This document shows positions 11,260-22,510 of a stretch of 64,000 nucleotides of DNA, piece by piece (within the stretch, counting starts at the first letter, position 1; every line of letters begins with the position of its first letter). Origin of the DNA: Ctenosaura bakeri (lineage: Eukaryota; Chordata; Lepidosauria; Squamata; Iguanidae); assembly GCA_948474755.1 (NCBI GenBank), contig CAOLHI010000489.1:372001-436000 (forward strand). The letters run 5' to 3'. Position numbers and translations under genes: made by a program. The notes below the pieces were generated by a model that worked only from the letters and a program-made list of their open reading frames with translations, ran no database searches and was not told the origin of the DNA.

Positions 11260-11434
11260 GGCCATTTCCGCACTAGCCTGTTAGAGTGCGATGATTCCGC
11301 TTTCAACATCCTCTGGAATCCTGGGGTTTGCCGTTTCGGGAGGGGCCTGGCCCCTCCGAAACTGCAAACCCCAGGTTCCAGAGGATGTTGAAAGCGGAAT
11401 CATCGCGCTCTAACAGGCTAGTGTGGAAATGGCC
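11260..11434. mobile_element. Palindromic GGCC-TAA foldback element, copy 2
   Basis: Ends GGCCATTTCCGCACTAGCCT and the reverse complement AGGCTAGTGTGGAAATGGCC. Arms of about 80 nt surround the centre GGGAGGGGCCTGGCCCCTCC. It carries more CpG than older copies (AGCGGAATCATCGCGCTC), suggesting a younger insertion. The flanks AAT/AAA are not identical. It lies in FPGT intron 1. Confidence 0.85.
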
Positions 11435-11491
11435 AAAATCTAAGTTCAGGTTGTAAGAAGAGAGGATTGGAGACGTTTTGTAATATCTTGG

Positions 11492-11722
11492 AGAGAACCA
11501 GCATGGTGCGGTGGTTTGATGGTTGGACTGGGAGACCCGGGTTCGAATTTCCGCTCGGCCATGGAAACCCATTGAGTGACCGTGGGCGAGTCACATTCTC
11601 TAAGCTCGGAGGAAAGAAGGCAAAAATCCCTCTGAACAAATCTTGCCAAGAAAACCTTGAGATAGATTCGTCTTAAGGTCGCCATAAGTCGGAAAAAACT
11701 TGCAGGCCCACAACAAGAAGAG
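11492..11722 (+). repeat. tRNA-headed Sauria SINE
   Basis: The head CCAGCATGGTGCGGTGGTTT holds an A-box-like segment. A clear B box GGTTCGAAT lies at 11539-11547 after GGAGACCCG. The body contains CATGGAAACCCATTGAGTGA. The tail TAAGGTCGCCATAAGTCGGA is BovB-like and ends in short AAC/AAG repeats. The best preserved tRNA-headed SINE in the window. Confidence 0.88.
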
Positions 11723-11731
11723 GGAAATCCT

Positions 11732-11933
11732 GGCCATTTCCGCACTAGACTGTTATAGTGCTATTATTCCACTTTCAACATGCTGTGGAATTCTGGACTT
11801 TGTAGTTTAGTGAGACCAAAGAGCTCTCTGGCTGAGAACGCTAAATGCACCTCCCGAAACTGCAAACCCCAGGATTCCACAGGATGTTGAAAGTGGAATA
11901 ATAGCACTATAACAGTCTAGTGTGGAAATAGCC
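11732..11933. mobile_element. Palindromic GGCC-TAA foldback element, copy 3 (long form)
   Basis: It begins GGCCATTTCCGCACTAGACT and ends in the matching inverted arm. It belongs to the longer subfamily, in which the centre carries an asymmetric insert GAGACCAAAGAGCTCTCTGG followed by CTGAGAACGCTAAATGCACC. The same insert appears in copies at 25677 and 32180. Confidence 0.83.
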
Positions 11934-14018
11934 ACTATCTCAAGTGCCTAGACCAGGGTCAGTCTCTTTCAGTGTTTCACTGTGCCTTCCCCTTCCCCGG
12001 GCAAAAAGCAAAATTCCACTTTACGGAAAGCTCATGCAAAATAAATATTGTTCGCATTTTGACAATGCTATTTTTTCTGAAACAGACTTAGAACAGCTAT
12101 TACAGACTTTTAAAATTGTTTTAAATAAAGTTTTGTAATTGCAAGATTTTGACAAGACTTAGGCAATCTGAGATATTTGAGCGGTACTGAGAAGCGGGAG
12201 CATCGCCACATACTGTTGTTGATCCCCAATGCAGACAAATTCTGGCAATCATTATGTATTATTTCTCTGACTGCAGCTCTATATGATCTCTGTATCCATA
12301 TTCATGTCTTGAAACTAGAAAAGGGGGGAAACAGTATTTTTCTCTATGCGATGCCACACTGTTGGCAAAAGGGCTAATAATGAAACACTCACAATTATAC
12401 TTCAGTGAATCCATGCAGAGGAATAAACACATTAATCCACAAAACACTGTGAGGAAACACAGAGCTACCATTTTGATAAAGCTAAACATATCTTAAGTAT
12501 GGGCAGCTGTTGGAGTCAGACCAGGGAGAGTGTGGAAACAGCTCTGTTGCCAACAAGAAACAGTAGGATATAAGTGTGTGAAGTGAACTAACAATAAAGC
12601 TGAGGGAAGGATTATTAAATAGCAATAATCTGAATGTTAGTACCACATTTGATGGAGTGCTGTTTTTGACAAGTAGGCCATCAAGAGTAGAAATAGCTCC
12701 TTGCCTGAGGGAAGCAGTAATGTCTCCTAGCTGCAGCCTCAGCTTATCCTTTTTATCTTCTTGTGTATATGGTGGGAGGAAGCAGTTAATTCTCAAACTG
12801 CAGGTTCTCTCTGTATCTTGATAAACACGGGGGGGGGGGATTAAAAAACAAAACAACAAGGAGGCAACAATCATAAGTCCTTCCTTCAGGCATAAGAACC
12901 ATAGCTATTCCTTTGAGTCACCACCAGGGTTCTTTATTCTTCCAGGAAAGGCAGAGAAAGTCAAAGAGTGAAGGTGAACCAGCACTGGAAATCATTCCTG
13001 CTTGCTTTGCATTTTGGGATCGTTGAAAAAAGGAGCCCTGTGGGTTTTTAAACAGAATATTCAGCCAGGTTTTTAGGTTTCATCCTTTCCTCTTGAATAG
13101 GTTAAAGTCCTTAGGTAGGCAAGTAAATTCCCCAGTCTCCCTCCTTCAGATACCTCCCTCCACATTCCAACTCTGAAACGTTCTGAAGCTTTTTATTTTT
13201 GTTTTTTTTAAATGGTTGCTCTTAGTCACTTGAGTGTTCTGTAGTCAGACTGATCTACAGTAGTAATGCTATCAGAACTGAACTATCAGAACTTTGTGGA
13301 TCCTGTGTGGGTTGTTTTATTCTATTTTATTTTAATTTTTACATACTTGTGGAAAGGATGTGAATAATGAAGAATGTTTGTATTAAAGTAGATTTGCAGG
13401 GATGTGAAAATAATAAGTTATAGTAATCTGCAATAATAATGCAAATATTAAGATTGTTGTTATTAACAATTCTGACCAAGGTGCCGTGACTGAAACATAT
13501 TTTCATAGATGGAGCATGTTGTAGTATATCACATTCTTGTTGTGTAAGCACGGTCAGATTTGGAATGTTGAAGACCATAGGAAGACATGTTGTTTCATAA
13601 AATTTCAAAATCCGTAGTCTTTTTGTCATAAAGTTTATAAAGACCAACCACGTATCATAAGCTTGCAGGATATGACAAGAGTTCTATGAACTCTTTGTTT
13701 CACTTGTATGTTGAAATACCACTGAACAAAAATATTGACACAACCCTCCCTTGCCTGGAACTATAAAATGAAAATAGCTCTCACCTGGCCTGGTAGCCCT
13801 TTTGCTACACTATGTTTTGAAAGCTATTTCTGGAGAGTGAAGTTTATATTGGGAAAGAGTGCATGTTGGCATGTATACATATTTTAAAGGTGGCAGTGGA
13901 AAAACTGAGGATATGAGTTAGAATGGGTAAGAAAAACACTAAGGACTTTCTCCTTTACCAACTATCTCTACCAGTGACTTTAAAAAAAAAAATAAAGGAA
14001 AAATTAGGCTACAGATAA

Positions 14019-14237
14019 GGTCCTTTCACAGTGCATAATCATAGCACAGTGGTTTAACTTTAACTGTTATGGTTCTGTCATGTGAATCCTGGAATTTTTG
14101 GTTGGGTTATGCACTACAGCCCTCTGGCAGAGAATTCTAAATATTCCTCTCTAAATTACAACCCACATGACTCCATACAAAGCCATGGCAGTTAAAGAGG
14201 TGTCAAAGTGCTATAATTATGTAGTGCAAAATGGCTC
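14019..14237. mobile_element. Diverged relative of the GGCC foldback family with TAA flanks
   Basis: The ends are GGTCCTTTCACAGTGCATAA and, inverted, GAGCCATTTTGCACTACATA. Both are flanked by TAA (14016-14018 and 14238-14240). The centre has CCCTCTGGCAGAGAATTCTA then TTCCTCTCTAAATTACAACC, recognisably the central insert of the long GGCC copies. Older and more mutated than those copies. Confidence 0.65.
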
Positions 14238-14756
14238 TAACATACCTAGGGCAGCACTGTATTGTTTGTACACAGGGTGCAAATTACAGATCTTCTGTAA
14301 CTATATAGACCAGAGTAGAAATTGAACTGCTAAGCACTTTCCTTAGTAAAGACAGTTTTTTTTTTCTGAAATAGAACATAGGAGAGAGACATGCTAATTG
14401 GCACATGTGCTTCTGCAAAGAGAGAGTGATGTTACAGATAGCAAGGAAGAACTAGCATAAGTGAACAGTTATATGTGCAATTAAGCAGACTTCAAGACAA
14501 AGAGAAAACATGGTTAAGTGAAGAAGTGGGAACTTCCCAAGGAGCATAAAATACATGTTTCGGACATCAGTCAGGAACAATTAGCATCTATTAGGGGAGG
14601 CGCAGGAGAATAGAGGTATCTGACAAGCTACAGGGTCCAGTTAGCCAGGTAAAGATTGGGATCCATATATCAGAACAAGGCAAAGGGATTGTATTAAAGC
14701 ATTTTGGCATTTATAGCAGTTGTTTTTCTTTTAATAAAATGTCTTATTCTCAACAG

Positions 14757-14924
14757 GTAAAACTGTGCAGACTGGAGAATTCTGGGATATCATTGTAATC
14801 ACAGCAGTTGACAAAAAACAGGAACTAGCTTACCAACAACAACTATCAGCAAAACTGAAAAGAAAGGAACTCCCTCTTGGTGTTCATTATCGTGTTTTTG
14901 TTGATCCTCCTGGACCAAAAATTG
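14757..14924 (+). CDS. FPGT: FPGT exon 2
   Basis: 168 bp between CTCAACAG and a GTGCGT donor, phase 1 at both ends. It encodes (G)[20 protein letters not shown], then [20 protein letters not shown] and [15 protein letters not shown]. This is the conserved N-terminal block of vertebrate FPGT, preceding the nucleotide-binding loop. The reading is intact. The open frame continues past the donor only by chance. Confidence 0.95.
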
Positions 14925-16683
14925 GTGCGTTCCTAAACCATGCATTACTAATACTAGAATTCGACAGATAGGTTCTCGGTGACAAGTTTAGAATGGAAAG
15001 CACAATCAGGGCTAAATTAAGCACTTTGATTCTCTTCTGTTCAAATCCGCAAGACTTAAAATGTTTAAGTTTGGCTGGCTTGTGTCTCAAGTTTGCAATT
15101 CTCTTAACTTTTTCAGTCATCTGGTGCGCAGAAACAGAGCCAATTTGGAATTTAAATACGCAGTATAATTTGATTAATTTTCAGACAGATAAAAAGGTTC
15201 TCCTTCTGGTGCATATTATGACAGCTGTATCTTTTTCACTGAAAGATTTCCAGAATACCATTATAAGCTGAATTATATTAATTAAAGCTCCAAAAATATG
15301 TTCAAATACTATTTTTATGTTTCTTTTGATTCAAATGTGTAACTGCAATCAGTATTAATGAATCAGATGCTCTTTTGGACAACATGCTAATTGAGTAGAT
15401 TCATTAAGGTTTATCCCAGTTTTGGTCTAGCTCTCAGTGTAGTCCCATGAGATTTTATGAAGTCCCAGGTAGTGAGGCTTCTTCCTCAACATGAATAGCG
15501 CAGCAGATGTGGGGTTGTTGGATGGGCAGCACCCACATGGTTAGTGTCATGACTAATGAATAAGAACACTTATGACAGTAAAACAGTATTTATGTATCCT
15601 ATACTGTTTCACCAAGCCTAATTTCAGATTTTGCTCTTGAAATTTTGAAAATATTTATTATGCCTAAATACCCTAAAGGAACTAAATCCTATCTGATCTT
15701 GAAAGCTACACAAGGTCAGCGCTAGTTAGTACTTGGATGGGAGACTTCCAATGTATACCAGGTATTATAGACAATATTTCAGAAGAAGGAGCTAGCAAAA
15801 CCACTTCTGAGTATTCCTTGTCTAAGAAACCCCTATGAAGGCACACAGACACACACAATTTTAGATATTGTTCTTGAAACTTTGGAACTTTTCTTAATGA
15901 ATTGTAATTTGACAGAAGAGAAATCTGCTCAATGCAGTAGATTGCTCAGTTTTCAAGAAAATAGTTGGTTTTCTCATTTCTTGCATGTCTTTACATTTGA
16001 AATATGCATGGCTGACTTTCAGTTTTAGAGTTGACAGAGAAATCACAATCCAGCAAATCAACACACAAGCAGCCCAAACTTACCCATTGCTGGGACTCAA
16101 GACTTCAGCTATAATAAGTTCTGTCTTTGAAACAGAATCGTTGTAGTCTTATACTATACCATTGCATCAGTTTTACATTTGGTTTCAAAACTGATGTGTG
16201 AATTTAAGTATATAAATTCAGTGATATCCAGATCTCCTACATTTATGTCAGTGGAGGAGATAGAACAGAATTCAGATTTAGGGTTTGTTAAAACCAGTGT
16301 TGGATCAGAAACTTGAACAATCTTTCCTTTATGCCAAAAAGCAATTTATTTGTCACATTTGCATCCTGCTATTCGTCCAATGAGTTTAGAACAGTAGATG
16401 GATTCTCTCATTAGGCCCTCACAATAGCCCTTTGGTTAGACTCACAATAGGTTAGACCGATAATGTCTGGTCCGAGTTCACCCACTAAGCTTCATTCATT
16501 TCTGACAGCTTGAACTGATAGGTAACCTAAAAGTTGAGGAGGAGGAGCATTTCTTACCAGTCATTCGCAAATTAGCCTAGTTCAGTGGTGTCATACTACA
16601 AGTGAATTAGTGAATATCCATGGCATATGAAGCATTTCTGGTTCTCCTTTCCAAACTGAAGTATGTGTTGAAATGTTTTATAG
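14925..16683 (+). other. FPGT: FPGT intron 2
   Basis: AT-rich intron with one 5S-derived SINE at 15683-15857. Nothing else is recognised. Confidence 0.7.
15683..15857 (+). repeat. 5S-rRNA-derived SINE, sense
   Basis: The head reads GATCTTGAAAGCTACACAAG, then TAGTACTTGGATGGGAGACT. This is the internal control region of 5S rRNA (A box through C box) with few changes. The tail has GCAAAACCACTTCTGAGTAT and TCCTTGTCTAAGAAACCCCT, the same BovB-like 3' end as the tRNA-headed SINEs, ending in a CA-rich run. It is too short and too altered to be a functional 5S rRNA gene. Confidence 0.88.
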
Positions 16684-16776
16684 GAAACGGTGGATCAACA
16701 CTTCATGTCCTTCAGTGCTTAGAAGAGCATTATGGTGATAAATGGAATTCTCTTACTGTCTTGTTAATTCACTCTG
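16684..16776 (+). CDS. FPGT: FPGT exon 3
   Basis: 93 bp between TTTTATAG and a GTAATC donor, phase 1 at both ends. It encodes (G)[19 protein letters not shown] then [11 protein letters not shown]. The glycine-rich GNGGST segment belongs to the GTP-binding part of FPGT. Its phase-1 end fits FPGT exon 4 and equally TNNI3K exon 2 at 49241, which begins with the two bases needed to complete the codon. It is the exon that would be used in an FPGT-TNNI3K readthrough. Confidence 0.95.
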
Positions 16777-18310
16777 GTAATCTTTTCCTTAAAATTACCC
16801 TTCTCTTGAATTATGTAGAGTGGTTGCTTTTTTCCCTTGAAGAAAGGAGAACAGTGAAGGTGAATTGGTATTTTTCATACTATAAAATTAAATTTAAATT
16901 AGATTGGCTTATTTAGGTCAAAGCTTCCCCAGTATAATAAGCTTTAAACTGTTAAAATTGCACTCAAGAATCCTTGATGTGGAGGGAAGGAAGGAAAACA
17001 GAACATCAGTATCAATATCCAGTAAAATCTCACTCACATGTAATTCACCAAAAGTTGGAGAGGACCACTTATTGCTTACTAGAATTCAGAAACCCTGTGA
17101 GAAGCCTGGCACAGAATGAGTTTTGCAGTGCATCAGAAGGTAATCATCATATGCTAGACTGTCCATTAATATGGGATCAGTTATAACATTAGTCACTTTA
17201 TTATGGGTTTTCCTTGGATATGGTAAAAGATGCACATTGCTGGTTACTTTTTCCTTACACATTGAAAGTCTCCAGCTTTTTTTGTGATCAGGGTTATGTA
17301 GAGTTCGACAAATCACCTAGTACACTGTTTGAATTAAAGGGTGACTTTTCAATTAATGAGACATGTAAGCTGTTGTCACTTTTTTTTTTTTTTTTGGAAA
17401 ACATGGCTTCATACAAAATAGTTACTGATACTAATTTGGTCTTGGAGTATCAGAAGAAACAATATTGTTATTCCCATTTTTAAGCCCTTAGTTGTACAAA
17501 TTTAATTGTTTTTTGTTTATATCAAACTAGAAGCCTTTTTATAAAACTTAATGTGAATATAAATTATGTTTATACGTTTTTTTCAAAGTTGTCTTAACTG
17601 CTAAAATGTTTTGTAAACTCTTCAGATGAGTGAGGTGGTTCATAATAAAAGATGCCTCAGATTGAGGCAATTTATATCTGTTCACTTCCTTTCTATTCGC
17701 ACTTTAATTTTCTTAAGGAATGAAACAAAATTAATCTGATAGTACTGTCTTGAAGCTTGCATATTGCATAGCATCTAAGAATCAGAATTTGATATGATGA
17801 TATCTTATCGTTTGAATGCTTTAATGGAGAGTTACAGTCATACTTTGAATTTATATATAGGTTTAAGCCTTTTCTTCCGTGCTTTATAAACTTGTAAATG
17901 CCAAAGGCTGTCTGAGTAACTGGGCATACAAGAAATCATAAATCTAAGTAACTAAATCCAAGCTGTTTGCAATGGCAGAAGTGGCAATATGTTGGACCAC
18001 AACTCCCATAATCTCTCATCATTAGCTTCTCAAGAGTGATGGGAGTTGCATTCCAGCAACACCAGAGGACTGTATATTTGCCACCCCATCCAACAATATT
18101 CTGTTCCAGATTTCAGGTAGTGAATGTTCTGAGAGTTTTGATAAAGTGATTTTACTAAATGAGGATATTTTTACAAGAATGTTTTATCAGTTACACAAAA
18201 ACGGTTGTATGAAATATTACATGCAATCGTCTTGAAAGAAATCCTTTGAGTTCTTAGTACATTTCTGTGTTATGTACCTGAATTATTCTTGTTTGTTTTT
18301 TTCTCTGAAG
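16777..18310 (+). other. FPGT: FPGT intron 3
   Basis: AT-rich intron ending in TTTTTTCTCTGAAG. It contains a foldback repeat at 17981-18087. The small open frames at 16.9-17.5 kb have no recognisable product. Confidence 0.7.
17981..18087. repeat. Short foldback interspersed repeat
   Basis: The left arm GTGGCAATATGTTGGACCAC with AACTCCCATAATC is answered by GATGGGAGTTGCATTCCAGC and TATATTTGCCACCCC. It is a compact imperfect palindrome of the same family as 1451-1570 and 8726-8856. Probably a non-autonomous DNA element; superfamily unknown. Confidence 0.5.
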
Positions 18311-19757
18311 GTGGATATAGTCAACGTTTACCAAATGCAAGTGCTCTGGGAAAAATTTTCACAGCTTTGCCCTTTGGAGATCCAGTTTATCAAATGCTGG
18401 ATTTAAAACTGGCAATGTACATTGATTTTCCTGTCCATATGAATCCAGGCATTTTGATTACTTGTGCAGATGATATTGAACTCTACAACACTGGAGCAAC
18501 TGAATTCATAAGGTTTGATCAGCCTGGATTTACTGCGTTAGCTCATCCTTCCAGTTTGACCATTGGCATGACACATGGTGTGTTTGTTTTAGAGCCACCA
18601 TTACATGTAACAGAAAAAAGAGAACTTGAATACAGATTTTGTCACCGTTTCCTGCATAAACCTAGCATTGAAACCATGTACCAATCTGGAGCAGTGTATA
18701 AAAGGCACAATTGTGAGACATATGAGCTTCCTAGAGAACTGGGAAACTCAACTGTAGACTCTGAATATGTGTATACAGATAGTTTGTTTTACATTGATCA
18801 CAGCATTGCAAAACTGCTGCTAGCATTTTATAAACAGACCGGCACACTTTGTTGTGAAATAGATGCATATGGTGATTTTCTCCAAGCATTAGGGTCTGGA
18901 GCAATGCAAGATTATGCAAAAAATAATGTCACGAAAGAAGACTCAGGTCTGATGAAAATAAGGGACAAGTTATCTGCTCTTCTCAAAGGAGTGCCTTTCA
19001 ATGTTTTACTCTTAAATAACTCCAAATTCTATCACATTGGGACTACTCAAGAGTGTTTGTTTCATTTCACCTCTGATAGAAAGCTGAAACTGGAAATGGG
19101 TTTGCTGCCAACTGTTTTTAGCATCTGTCCAAAGGGTATAGAAGATTTGGGGAAATCAGCATGCATCATTCATAGTATACTCAGTTCACAGTGTTCTGTT
19201 GCCCCTGGTTCAATAGTTGAGTACTCTAGGCTGGGACCTGAGGTGTCAGTGGGAACTAACAGTATTATCAGTGGCTGTTGTATTGACACAGAAGCAGACA
19301 TACCACCAAATACTTTCATGACAACACTAAGCATGAGGATTGATGGAGAAGTAATGTATGTGAGCATGGTGTTTGGGACAGAAGATAACTTGAAAAAGAA
19401 TGTGACAAATCTGGCAGATATACGATTACTAAGTCTTTTTGGAATCAGCCTTGAACAATTTTTGGAGCTCTGGGACTTGAGAGTTTCAGATGAGCTTTTT
19501 CTGGTGACAAGACATGTCTCAGTTTATGGACAGTTCGGATTTTCCCAGTTTGCTCCACTTTAGGTGATTCAGTGAAAGTGTCATTAGGGATTTTAAATTC
19601 AGTGCAGAACAAGTCACCTTTTAAATTGAATGGTTTTAAGCTCTTGTCTGTTGAAGAAATGCTTCACTACAAAGATGCAGAAGATATGTTGAAGTTCAGG
19701 CAGCAACTGTATGAAGAAATCAGTCTGCAGAAACAGAAGGAGAAATCTGATTTATAA
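18311..19757 (+). CDS. FPGT: FPGT exon 4 (terminal), with one-base frameshift
   Basis: This large last exon starts after CTCTGAAG. It opens with GGYSQRLPNASALGKIFTAL, the pyrophosphorylase-like nucleotide-binding signature, followed by YQMLDLKLAMYIDFPVHMNP and CADDIELY. The C-terminal half contains SVAPGSIVEYSRLGPEVSVG, reminiscent of the beta-helical part of sugar-nucleotidyltransferases. At 19496-19500 the run CTTTTT is one T short: the frame changes and stops at TAG 19561-19563. The family C-terminus continues in the next frame (LSVEEMLHYKDAEDMLKFRQ) to TAA at 19755-19757. Allowing one more T gives 596 codons including stop, the normal length. Either a homopolymer sequencing error or a true truncation removing about 86 residues. 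Confidence 0.93.
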
Positions 19758-20411
19758 AAGTGTATGAAAGTGGTGTAGCACCCTCATTCTTTAATTTGAA
19801 GAGGATTGATTGCTTTCAAGCTTGCAGAAACCCAGAAGCAAGCACTACACGCACATTTTTTGTGTTTTTATTGAAGTAGAAATAATGAAAATGCATTAAC
19901 AATGTTATTGTAGCATAACATTAATAATGCAAAAAATGCAGATAAACCATTCTTTTGAAGAAAAAAATTAATGAAATATTTCAAATCAATGAAAACACAA
20001 AAGAGGCAAATTTTCTTGGCTGCCCATTATTATTATGTTTTCATATTTTATTAATTCAAGTGTGGAATGGAACTTATTAATTAGAAATTTGATTGAAACC
20101 TACTTAAAACTTTTTCAAAGAATAATGTTACCTCTGGCAACACTTTTCACTTTTCCGGTTTGTTTGTTATAAGTGGGCAAAATGTTTGTGCATTTGAACA
20201 TGTATGTTCAAAGCTTTGCTGAATATTGACAGAACAGCATGAAAGTTGGTGTGCTTGTCTCAAGCACACTACTACATTTTTAGTGAAAATTGCCACTCCA
20301 TCTTCATGTCTGTTTTTAAAGCAGATATGACCAGAGAAGCAAAATTAACTGAATTTTGCAATTAAAGCAAGGCTTCCCGAACACTTTTGCTTCACAAGCT
20401 GGAATAATAAA
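19758..20411 (+). other. FPGT: FPGT 3' UTR and polyadenylation signal
   Basis: AT-rich tract without coding potential. An AATAAA hexamer at 20406-20411 is followed by T-rich sequence, making a plausible cleavage site near 20.43 kb. Extent inferred from the hexamer only. Confidence 0.55.
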
Positions 20412-20666
20412 GCTTCATTTTTTCAAAACTTTTTTTTTTGATTAGTTCCCAAATTGCAAGTTGTCATAATTTTGATTTCTGACTATTTCAGTGCTTAACT
20501 TACTTAGTTCTGTCAAATATATGCCAACTAGATCTGGATATTATATTGTCACGTGATTATGGAATAACTCAAAAAAAATTTGCCTGTGCTTTTACTTAAT
20601 AGAAATCTAATAACTTTGGAGCACCAGATGAAATTGTGCTGTATGGCCATAAACATGCTTATTCGA

Positions 20667-20935
20667 GAGTAATAATAACAACAACAACAACAACAATAAT
20701 AATATATTTGTTACTTGTCTTTCCTCAAAGCTTGAGGTGGGGTACAACAAAGGTTAAAATACAATTAAAACCAGCATAACAATTAAAAACACATAAGAAT
20801 TAAAACACATTATAATACACTAAAAGCATAAAACCAAATACGTAAAAATAATAATAAAAAAACATTCAAATACCATAATTAAAATCATAATTAAAAATAC
20901 ATCATAGTTAAAAATAGGCTGGATAGTAAAATCTT
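20667..20935 (-). repeat. L2-like LINE 3' tail, antisense
   Basis: It starts with AAC/AAT repeats, then CTTTCCTCAAAGCTTGAGGT and GGGGTACAACAAAGG, followed by many AATTAAAACA-type units. Reverse-complemented, this is the 'TTGTA...CC...CTTTGAGGAAAG...AAATAATAAT' end common to L2-like LINEs in squamates. Confidence 0.5.
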
Positions 20936-21789
20936 CTGAATTCAATGAGACTTGCTTCTTGGTAAGTAGGGATAAGGTTGTTGGCTTATAGAACAATCCT
21001 AAACCCTTTATGTTTAAAATTAAATGTTTATTTATGGCAATCTTTGAAAGGTTTTAATTATATTTGACTTTTTCAGTCTTAATACCTTGTAATACTACTG
21101 TTTTGTGATTTGTTTTGTATGTATGACATTCTTAATTGATTTATTATATTGCTTTTAAAATGTTTTTGTAAGATGCATTGGAGTAAAAGGTTGAGTATAA
21201 AACAGATAAAATCACTGCTTGACTAAATTTGTTGTCAGGTTTGGTTCTGTGTGCCTGCAGTTCTTCTGTTTATCTTTACTTATAAGTGCGTTGTGAAGAT
21301 TGCACAGTCACCAATACCAAAGGATTGACCATTGTGCCTTTGTTCTATTTCAAACAAACAAACAAAAATATTCTGTGTTAAAACTGTCAGGTGAGGCAAG
21401 AATATAACACATCTGTTCTGCCTCCTGCCCTGGAAGTGAGGCAAAGTGGATCTGAAATGGTCCAAAGGGCTGCACAGATTTATGGACCTTGTCTAGTAAA
21501 AGAGACTATGCCTCAAATGATCTCTGGTAATTAGTATGATTGGGTCAGGGAAGACTCCAGTATACATGGGAGCTTAAAAGGGGTGGGGACTGCTTTGTGA
21601 AGACTCAGGGCAAAATGTGTCAGTTCCTCCCTTCTTGGTAGCCCCGGTTGTCCAGATTGAAGCAGGCCTGTCCAGAAGATTCAGATCATCTCCAAGATTT
21701 TCTTAAGGGAATATTTTAGTAGCTGTTATTACTTTACTCAGTAGCTCTTAACATTACTTTAAAGGGAAAGGGGAAGAATCTGGCAGTAT

Positions 21790-22510
21790 CTGTAAAGACT
21801 AACTGATTTATTTCAGTTTGAGCTTTTGTGGATTTCGGTCCACTTTTTCAGACACACTGATGTGATACTAAAGCTGCAGGTAGTTGAATGCAGTTATATA
21901 GTTATGTGGTTGGGATAGGGTGCAGTAGCATATAGAAAGATGTGTTTCGAGACACTAGCCATAAACTTTCGAAAACTTGTGTAAAATCATACAGGTTTGT
22001 CAAGTGGGTAGTCTGTTGGTCATCAAATATGAAGACAATAAAATCTGCTTACTCAGAAGACTTGTTATATGCTGTTGCTATATGTTGAAATATGCAAATT
22101 TTCTGAGGATTTGTTTTTTTACATCTGTAACTGATGTAACAACTGATGTAAACTCTCATAGTAATATATTTAGTGTCCCAAGAAACCACTGTTTCTGTTC
22201 ATACCTCTGCTAATGGATTGGAATTTGTGAATATTTCCTCCTCCTCCTCCTCCTCCTCCTCCTCCTCCTCTTCCTCTTCTTCATCTTTATTTATATCCCA
22301 CTTTTCTCCTTGAAAAGACTCAACTTGGCTTACAATAGTTTAAAAAGAAAGCATACTTAAAACTGTAACATATTGAAGTTAAAACACATATTCATGTGTT
22401 CCCCTTTTCTAATCTTCCCTTGAAATTCCTTTGTTCCAGAGCCACTGCTTAAAGGTCTTTGATTGTAAGTCCAGGAAGATGAAAATGTTCAGCCTTTCTC
22501 ACAAGGTCAC
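21790..22510. repeat. Unclassified interspersed repeat, copy A
   Basis: It begins AAAGACTAACTGATTTATTT then CAGTTTGAGCTTTTGTGGAT. It ends near AGTCCAGGAAGATGAAAATG. Interrupted by a TCC microsatellite and an L2-like tail at 22236-22380. A second diverged copy, collinear over its length, is at 47460-47990. Confidence 0.5.
22236..22380 (-). repeat. (TCC)n microsatellite plus L2-like LINE tail
   Basis: Perfect TCC repeats run from 22236 to about 22270, shade into CTT units, then TTTATTTATATCCCACTTTT and CAACTTGGCTTACAATAG. This is the antisense 3' end of an L2-like LINE with its simple-repeat tail. It is inserted in the repeat at 21790-22510. Confidence 0.55.

Larger units (their letters stand above)
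10907..14756 (+). other. FPGT: FPGT intron 1
   Basis: The first about 250 bp are the tail of the CpG island. Then come two palindromic GGCC elements (11260-11434, 11732-11933) with a tRNA-headed SINE between them, and a diverged TAA-flanked relative (14019-14237). The remaining DNA, including the small open frames at 12.2-13.6 kb, shows nothing recognisable. Confidence 0.65.

Noticed and set aside
11492..11560. Possible tRNA gene
   Set aside because: Has A- and B-box-like segments but cannot form a full cloverleaf in context and continues into the SINE body.
15683..15735. Possible 5S rRNA gene
   Set aside because: Only the internal region is similar, with substitutions, and it is fused to a SINE tail. 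It is a retroposed SINE.
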